Assembly: GCA_009827215.1 (NCBI GenBank)
Contig: WUAJ01000069.1
Coordinates: 1 to 10,164, forward strand
Length of the DNA stretch: 10,164 bases
From: Phycisphaeraceae bacterium
GTDB taxonomy: Bacteria; Planctomycetota; Phycisphaerae; Phycisphaerales; UBA1924
Direction: 5' to 3'
A model generated the notes under the pieces. It ran no database searches, was not told the origin of the DNA, and saw nothing but the letters and a program-made list of their open reading frames with translations. Numbering within the stretch: the first letter of the stretch is position 1; every line of letters begins with the position of its first letter. Made by a program: the position numbers and the translations under genes. Positions 6,856 through 10,164 of the stretch are shown piece after piece.

Positions 6856-7272
6856 ATGAATCGAAGAAGTCTCACCGCATTTGGAACGATCGCTGGAGCT
6901 GCGTCATTCGTATCAGCAGGAATCGGTGGAGGGAGCTTCAGCATTCCTTGGTCCACGATCGATGGCGGCGGAGTGATCAATTCGTCTGGCGGCTCATACA
7001 CGCTCAGCGGCACGGTCGGTCAGCCTGATGCAGGCGCGACGATGACCGGCGGTTCCTTCTCACTCACAGGCGGATTCTGGGCAGGTGTCGATAGTTCCGA
7101 GCCTTGTCCAGCAGATCTCACGGGCGAGGGTGATCTGAACTTCCTGGATGTGTCCGCGTTCCTCTCGCTCTACGGCATGATGGATCCGCTTGCTGATTTC
7201 CAGCCTGACGGGAACTTCAACTTCTTGGATGTCTCCGCGTATCTTGCGGCGTACGCAGCCGGCTGCCCGTAA
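6856..7272 (+). CDS. Small secreted protein with GC-type dockerin-like tail
   Basis: A 138-residue predicted exported protein with a clear signal peptide (MNRRSLTAFGTIAGAASFVSAG). The short mature N-terminal part (about residues 23-80) is Gly/Ser-rich with a WSTIDGGGVINSSGGSYTL-type beta pattern and ends SLTGGFWAG. I recall this pattern from many planctomycete proteins but know no function for it. Residues 84-138 are the dockerin-like module: Cys84-Pro, loop DLTGEGDLNFLD, loop DFQPDGNFNFLD, and the C-terminal Gly-Cys137-Pro. GAGGG sits 7 bases before the ATG, deciding the start. It lies 51 bp after the FG-GAP gene and before a strong terminator, so the two probably share a transcript. With so small a body the protein may be little more than a tagged adaptor or cap; that is speculation. 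Confidence 0.85.
   Translation: MNRRSLTAFGTIAGAASFVSAGIGGGSFSIPWSTIDGGGVINSSGGSYTLSGTVGQPDAGATMTGGSFSLTGGFWAGVDSSEPCPADLTGEGDLNFLDVSAFLSLYGMMDPLADFQPDGNFNFLDVSAYLAAYAAGCP
7105..7269 (+). repeat. GC-type dockerin-like module, copy 2
   Basis: The tail of the small secreted protein: Cys84-Pro, loops DLTGEGDLNFLD and DFQPDGNFNFLD, closing Gly-Cys-Pro. Loop two has the more canonical Asp-Gly at positions 5-6. Confidence 0.85.
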
Positions 7273-7297
7273 AGCTGCTTATTCAGTCCACTTCACG

Positions 7298-7333
7298 ACA
7301 CCCGCGACCTTGTTTCGCGGGTGTTGTTCTTCT
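7298..7333 (+). terminator. Intrinsic terminator after the dockerin gene pair
   Basis: A perfect 10-bp stem, ACACCCGCGA (7298-7307) with TCGCGGGTGT (7315-7324), closes a 7-base loop and is followed by TGTTCTTCT. It ends + strand transcription just before the stop codon of the convergent anti-sigma gene at 7337. The minus-strand side lacks a T tract, so it is probably one-directional. Confidence 0.75.
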
Positions 7334-7336
7334 GAA

Positions 7337-8035
7337 TCAATACAACAGCTCGAGCAGCGTCGGCTCAGCGAGCGGAGAAACCTCGTAGACACGCACGCCT
7401 TTGATCGACTTGGAGTGCATGTAAAGGCCGGACTCTTCATCAAGCACTGGTTTCGCAAATCCTCGTGGGACAAAGAACGCGATCACGCGCGTGCCTTCTT
7501 GGGTTTCTGCCATGAGGATACGCGTCATCCGCTCTTTGGAGGATTTTTCGGGGTTGTAGTTCGGGAGCAGCGAGCGCCAACCCACAAGCTGCATTGGGGT
7601 GTCGAAGTCTGCGTGGATTGCTTTGCCGTACCCGTCTTTTGTGTATGAAGCAAACTTCTCAGGAGTGTCGCAGACGACCTGAGGCTCAAATGTCCTCGCG
7701 ATCGTGTTGTAGCGTGCTTCGGCATTGAAAATCTCGTGATTCCCGAGTGGGTCCATCACGATGAACAGCGTTGCCGCGATCAACAGTGCTGCGGCGTATG
7801 CGATCCACTTACTCGAGAATCGTTGTGCTGTGTTTACTTGCCCCATCGTGATCGGCTCAGATTCTTCAGCGATGATCGAGAGTCCGGCTTCAATAGAGCG
7901 GAGCGTTTGGAGCTTGGCGCTGAGCTCTGGATTGGATTCGAGTTCGCGCTCGAATGCGAGCTGCTCGGATTGTGAAAGTTCCCCATCGATGTACGCGAGG
8001 AGCCGATCGTCATGGATGTGCTGATCATCAGTCAT
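7337..8035 (-). CDS. Membrane-anchored anti-sigma factor, zinc-less N-terminus
   Basis: A 232-residue single-pass membrane protein encoded 13 bases downstream of the ECF sigma gene, presumably its regulator. Residues 8-45 (HDDRLLAYIDGELSQSEQ onward) match the helical anti-sigma N-terminal domain that grips the sigma factor in the cytoplasm. The usual H-x3-C-x2-C zinc site is absent: the expected cysteine positions (near 30-37) hold no Cys. A transmembrane helix spans about 77-94. Residues 95-232 would then be outside the membrane and show no family I recognise; a sensor or partner-binding role is inferred. AAAGGAG at 8042-8048 fits the ATG at 8035; longer in-frame versions starting near 8182 would overlap the sigma gene and add an implausible basic N-terminus. 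The ribosome site abuts the sigma stop codon, suggesting translational coupling. Confidence 0.85.
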   Translation of the reverse strand: MTDDQHIHDDRLLAYIDGELSQSEQLAFERELESNPELSAKLQTLRSIEAGLSIIAEESEPITMGQVNTAQRFSSKWIAYAAALLIAATLFIVMDPLGNHEIFNAEARYNTIARTFEPQVVCDTPEKFASYTKDGYGKAIHADFDTPMQLVGWRSLLPNYNPEKSSKERMTRILMAETQEGTRVIAFFVPRGFAKPVLDEESGLYMHSKSIKGVRVYEVSPLAEPTLLELLY

Positions 8036-8041
8036 GTTTGG

Positions 8042-8048
8042 CTCCTTT
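8042..8048 (-). promoter_or_regulatory. Ribosome binding site of the anti-sigma gene
   Basis: On the minus strand AAAGGAG precedes ATG 8035 by about 6 bases and directly abuts the sigma gene stop codon (TAG at 8049-8051). It fixes the anti-sigma start. Confidence 0.75.
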
Positions 8049-8648
8049 CTACGAAACAGTCTCGCTCTGTTCAGGGTTATGGAGGATGTCGAGCAGGTTC
8101 GCTCGAGCTCGGAAGACATGACTCCGAGCGGTCGCGGCGGGCATTTCCAGAATCTCACCGATCTCGGTATACGAATGGTCAAGCAGTGATCGGAGGAGCA
8201 AGCAGGTTCGCTGATGCACGCTCAGAGTCTCGAGCGCTTCACGCAGCTTGGTGTCAAACTCAGGTGGGAGGTGCACTTCAGGTCCTTGATCGCTTGGGGT
8301 TATCTTTGCGATTGGGTTGGTATCAATCGTTGTGTTCTTCGATCGTGATCGAGCTTGGATGAGCTTTGGTCTGCGTTTCATCCTTCTTTTTTCGGATCGT
8401 CGTTGGTTGCGTGCGACTCCACGAACGATTGTTGAGGTCCACGCTTTGAAGTTGGTTCCGGGCGTGAACTCGTGGAGATGTTTGAGCGCGACGATCGCGC
8501 TGTGCTGGACGATGTCGTCCGCAAGACTGAAGCCGCATTCCGCTGCCGCGACAATCCGGAGGGTGCTCCGCGATTGTTCGAAGAGTTCGGAGAAGCGTGC
8601 TTCGTCGAGATGTTCCTTCTGATCGATGTCCACGCGTGTCCAGTACAT
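8049..8648 (-). CDS. ECF-type RNA polymerase sigma factor
   Basis: A 199-residue sigma-70 family protein of the extracytoplasmic-function kind. Region 2 spans about 15-89 with LADDIVQHSAIVALKHLHEF (-10 recognition and core-binding helices) and FKAWTSTIVRGVARNQRR. Region 4 spans about 135-187 with LSVHQRTCLLLRSLLDHSY and the helix-turn-helix EIGEILEMPAATARSHVFRA that reads the -35 element. The linker (90-134) is long and basic. The start is uncertain: ATGs at 8777, 8681, 8675 and 8648 are in frame and none has a ribosome site. I prefer 8648 because region 2 begins soon after it, and because a TTGACA element on the same strand would start transcription near 8673, downstream of 8681 and of most of the 8675 option. 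The anti-sigma gene follows by 13 bases in the same operon. Confidence 0.87.
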   Translation of the reverse strand: MYWTRVDIDQKEHLDEARFSELFEQSRSTLRIVAAAECGFSLADDIVQHSAIVALKHLHEFTPGTNFKAWTSTIVRGVARNQRRSEKRRMKRRPKLIQARSRSKNTTIDTNPIAKITPSDQGPEVHLPPEFDTKLREALETLSVHQRTCLLLRSLLDHSYTEIGEILEMPAATARSHVFRARANLLDILHNPEQSETVS

Positions 8649-8679
8649 GCAAGGGAACGATGAATGACCGATCATAGCC

Positions 8680-8708
8680 ATTGATTCAAAGTTGACGCAT
8701 TGTGTCAA
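8680..8708 (-). promoter_or_regulatory. Candidate promoter of the sigma/anti-sigma operon
   Basis: On the minus strand a perfect TTGACA (8703-8708) is followed 17 bases later by ATCAAT (8680-8685), a weak -10 with three matches. The -35 lies inside an inverted repeat, GTTGAC (8691-8696) with GTCAAC (8704-8709), with another half-site GTTGA at 8715-8719. The arrangement suggests control by a dimeric DNA-binding protein. Confidence 0.45.
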
Positions 8709-8722
8709 CACACTGTTGAGGT

Positions 8723-8779
8723 CCACCAGATGGTGGGATGTTGCATCTTTGCAGGAAAATCTATCCTGACGCAACATCC
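8723..8779. promoter_or_regulatory. Cluster of inverted repeats in the divergent control region
   Basis: Two dyads sit between the sigma gene and the cupredoxin gene. The first is CCACCA-GA-TGGTGG (8723-8736). The second pairs GGATGTTGC (8736-8744) perfectly with GCAACATCC (8771-8779), and nested inside it CAGGA (8752-8756) pairs with TCCTG (8764-8768). CATCC (8775-8779) can also pair with GGATG (8787-8791). They could be operator sites for either divergent promoter, or a leader hairpin if transcription of the + strand gene starts upstream of them. Confidence 0.5.
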
Positions 8780-8877
8780 GAATGGTGGATGAACCTTGTC
8801 GGATGAGGGTGACTGTTTTTGGAGCAGGATCCGATCTGTCATCTCACTACACACCGCATATCACATTGGAGGAATAG

Positions 8878-10104
8878 ATGAATCGCAAACTTATCACTGC
8901 AGGATTGCTGCTTACGATTGGGACAGCCGCTGATGCGCAGACTACGCAGACGGGTCCAAGTGTCTTCCGCGTAGAATCCGGAGTTATGTTCGAGCTCGAT
9001 AACGCGGGCGCTTCGGACTTCCTATTCAACTGGACTGATTCGAGCGGTTCCGTGGTCAACGAAGCAGACCCAACGCTTGTGCTCACGGCTGGGGAGACAT
9101 ACTTCTTCCGCAGACTCACTGGATCGCATCCGTTTGTGATTACTGACGACACACTCCCTGTTTCCGGGACAGACGGCTCGTACCTGCGAGACACATTTGA
9201 TGGTGCTGTGATTGATGCCGCGACGCTGGATCCGATTGCAGACTTTACTGCGGATCCTGGTCCCACAACTGATCTGATCATGTGGACTCCGATGCCGGGG
9301 GATATCGGCGAATACTACTACACCTGCCGAGTGACATCGCACTTGGGTATGACCGGACGCATCGAGGTCGTCGCGCCTGCAGGCATCGACGAGAAAGACA
9401 TCCAGATCCGCAGCGTGGACTTTGATGCCGGCGTGGTCGAGTTCCATAACTATGGAGACGACGATCAGGACCTGAGCGGATGGCGTACTTGTACGCATGA
9501 CTTTGATGAGGCACGCCGATACTCTTCTGCAACTGGATTCAATGGTGTCATGATCGAAGCGGGGACATCGATCTTCCTGCATTACAACAACGATGCGCCG
9601 GCAGGTCCTGACAATCACAATATCTCCGCAATTGGTGGTGCATTCGCGCAACCACTCGATCAGGATGCGTACGGCTTCCAGCTGTACCATCCTGACGAGA
9701 ACGGCTCACTATCGTTCGGAAACAGCCAGTTGATCGCGGATCACCTCCAATGGAACATCGATGGCGAGGGTGTTGGGGGCGCTGAGACACGAACGAGTCA
9801 GGTCGTTTCGGTCGGACTCTGGACGGCGATCGGTGATTTCATCGCGACCACCTCGGAGTCATCTTCGCTCGAACTCACGGACTTCGGTGATGGTCGATTG
9901 CACAGCCCGAGCAACTACAGCGTTGAGGAACCAGTCTGTATCCCAGACTTCACAGGCGAGGGACAGTTGAACTTCCTTGATGTGTCGGCGTTTCTGAGTG
10001 CGTTTGGGAATATGGATCCCGCCGCGGATCTGACCGGAGAAGGCAGCTTCAACTTCCTCGATGTCTCGCTGTTCCTCCAGTTGTTCGGGCAAGGCTGTCC
10101 ATAA
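8878..10104 (+). CDS. Secreted cupredoxin / lamin-tail-like / GC-type dockerin protein
   Basis: A 408-residue predicted exported protein. The signal peptide is residues 1-20 (cleavage after ADA, before QTTQT). Residues about 28-166 look like a cupredoxin: the type 1 copper ligands would be His84 in GSHPF and Cys150, His155, Met158 in the YYYTC-RVTS-H-LG-M segment, followed by TGRIEV. Residues about 174-345 resemble a lamin-tail (LTD) beta sandwich (VVEFHNYG, DLSGW, AGTSIFLHYN). Residues 354-408 are the GC-type dockerin-like module, Cys354 to Cys407-Pro, with loops DFTGEGQLNFLD and DLTGEGSFNFLD. GGAGG lies 5-6 bases before the ATG, fixing the start. Electron transfer or copper binding at the cell surface is plausible, but the spacing C-x4-H-x2-M is not that of plastocyanin, so copper binding is inferred. 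It is divergent from the sigma operon across about 230 bp. Confidence 0.87.
   Translation: MNRKLITAGLLLTIGTAADAQTTQTGPSVFRVESGVMFELDNAGASDFLFNWTDSSGSVVNEADPTLVLTAGETYFFRRLTGSHPFVITDDTLPVSGTDGSYLRDTFDGAVIDAATLDPIADFTADPGPTTDLIMWTPMPGDIGEYYYTCRVTSHLGMTGRIEVVAPAGIDEKDIQIRSVDFDAGVVEFHNYGDDDQDLSGWRTCTHDFDEARRYSSATGFNGVMIEAGTSIFLHYNNDAPAGPDNHNISAIGGAFAQPLDQDAYGFQLYHPDENGSLSFGNSQLIADHLQWNIDGEGVGGAETRTSQVVSVGLWTAIGDFIATTSESSSLELTDFGDGRLHSPSNYSVEEPVCIPDFTGEGQLNFLDVSAFLSAFGNMDPAADLTGEGSFNFLDVSLFLQLFGQGCP
9937..10101 (+). repeat. GC-type dockerin-like module, copy 3
   Basis: The tail of the cupredoxin protein: Cys354-Ile-Pro, loops DFTGEGQLNFLD and DLTGEGSFNFLD, closing Gly-Cys-Pro. The inter-loop segment (SAFLSAFGNMDPAA) matches copy 2 in length. 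Confidence 0.85.
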
Positions 10105-10133
10105 CAGCAGTGCATGAGATTTGGGAGAGAGAG

Positions 10134-10156
10134 CCCCGCGTATGCGGGGTTTTTTT
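10134..10156 (+). terminator. Strong intrinsic terminator after the cupredoxin gene
   Basis: CCCCGC (10134-10139) pairs with GCGGGG (10144-10149) around the loop GTAT and is followed immediately by seven T residues (10150-10156). It lies 30 bases after the stop codon and is a textbook rho-independent terminator. Confidence 0.92.
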
Positions 10157-10164
10157 ATGGTTTC

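Noticed and set aside
7190..7648. 152-residue + strand open frame spanning the end of the small dockerin gene and the anti-sigma 3' end
   Set aside because: It runs through the strong terminator at 7298-7333 and is antisense to the anti-sigma coding sequence.
8649..8777. N-terminal extension of the sigma factor to ATG 8777
   Set aside because: The extra 43 residues resemble no sigma region, cover the dyad-rich control region and would place the TTGACA promoter inside the gene. It cannot be fully excluded.
1..10164. CRISPR array, insertion sequence, integrase or tRNA gene
   Set aside because: No regularly spaced direct repeats, transposase or recombinase motifs, or cloverleaf structures were seen on either strand.

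Overview
The window looks like a chromosomal segment of a planctomycete, most likely class Phycisphaerae. The main clue is a C-terminal module of about 50 residues shared by three predicted secreted proteins. Each copy opens with a Cys-Pro or Cys-Ile, carries two dockerin-like loops of the form DLTGEGxLNFLD, and ends in Gly-Cys-Pro. From memory this matches the 'GC-type dockerin' described for Phycisphaerales. The FG-GAP/UnbV protein, ECF sigma/anti-sigma pair and cupredoxin fusion fit that group. No database search was possible, so the taxonomic call is an inference.

Layout: (1) 29-1585, + strand: guaB (IMP dehydrogenase). (2) 1622-2416, - strand: three tandem small single-helix membrane proteins that are paralogues, sharing a C-terminal 'R-E-x-AAYxAEGSMTP' motif. 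(3) 2593-4080, + strand: thrC (threonine synthase with an N-terminal zinc ribbon), divergent from the triplet. (4) 4081-5010: about 930 bp without a convincing gene. Its first part (about 4119-4380) holds six strong consecutive hairpins and a possible long-range closing helix, a candidate structured RNA. The rest is more AT-rich, with several short dyads and probably the promoter of the next gene. (5) 5011-7272, + strand: a secreted FG-GAP/UnbV protein with two dockerin-type modules, then a small secreted dockerin protein, closed by a clear terminator. (6) 7337-8648, - strand: an ECF-type sigma factor followed by its single-pass anti-sigma factor. (7) 8649-8877: a divergent control region rich in inverted repeats. 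(8) 8878-10104, + strand: a secreted cupredoxin / lamin-tail-like / dockerin protein, ended by a strong intrinsic terminator.

How the parts may work together: guaB and thrC are housekeeping biosynthetic genes. The right half looks like a cell-surface or secretion module, with three exported proteins carrying the same dockerin-like tag around a sigma/anti-sigma pair. No cohesin-like partner is visible. That the sigma factor controls the tagged proteins is an inference from position only.
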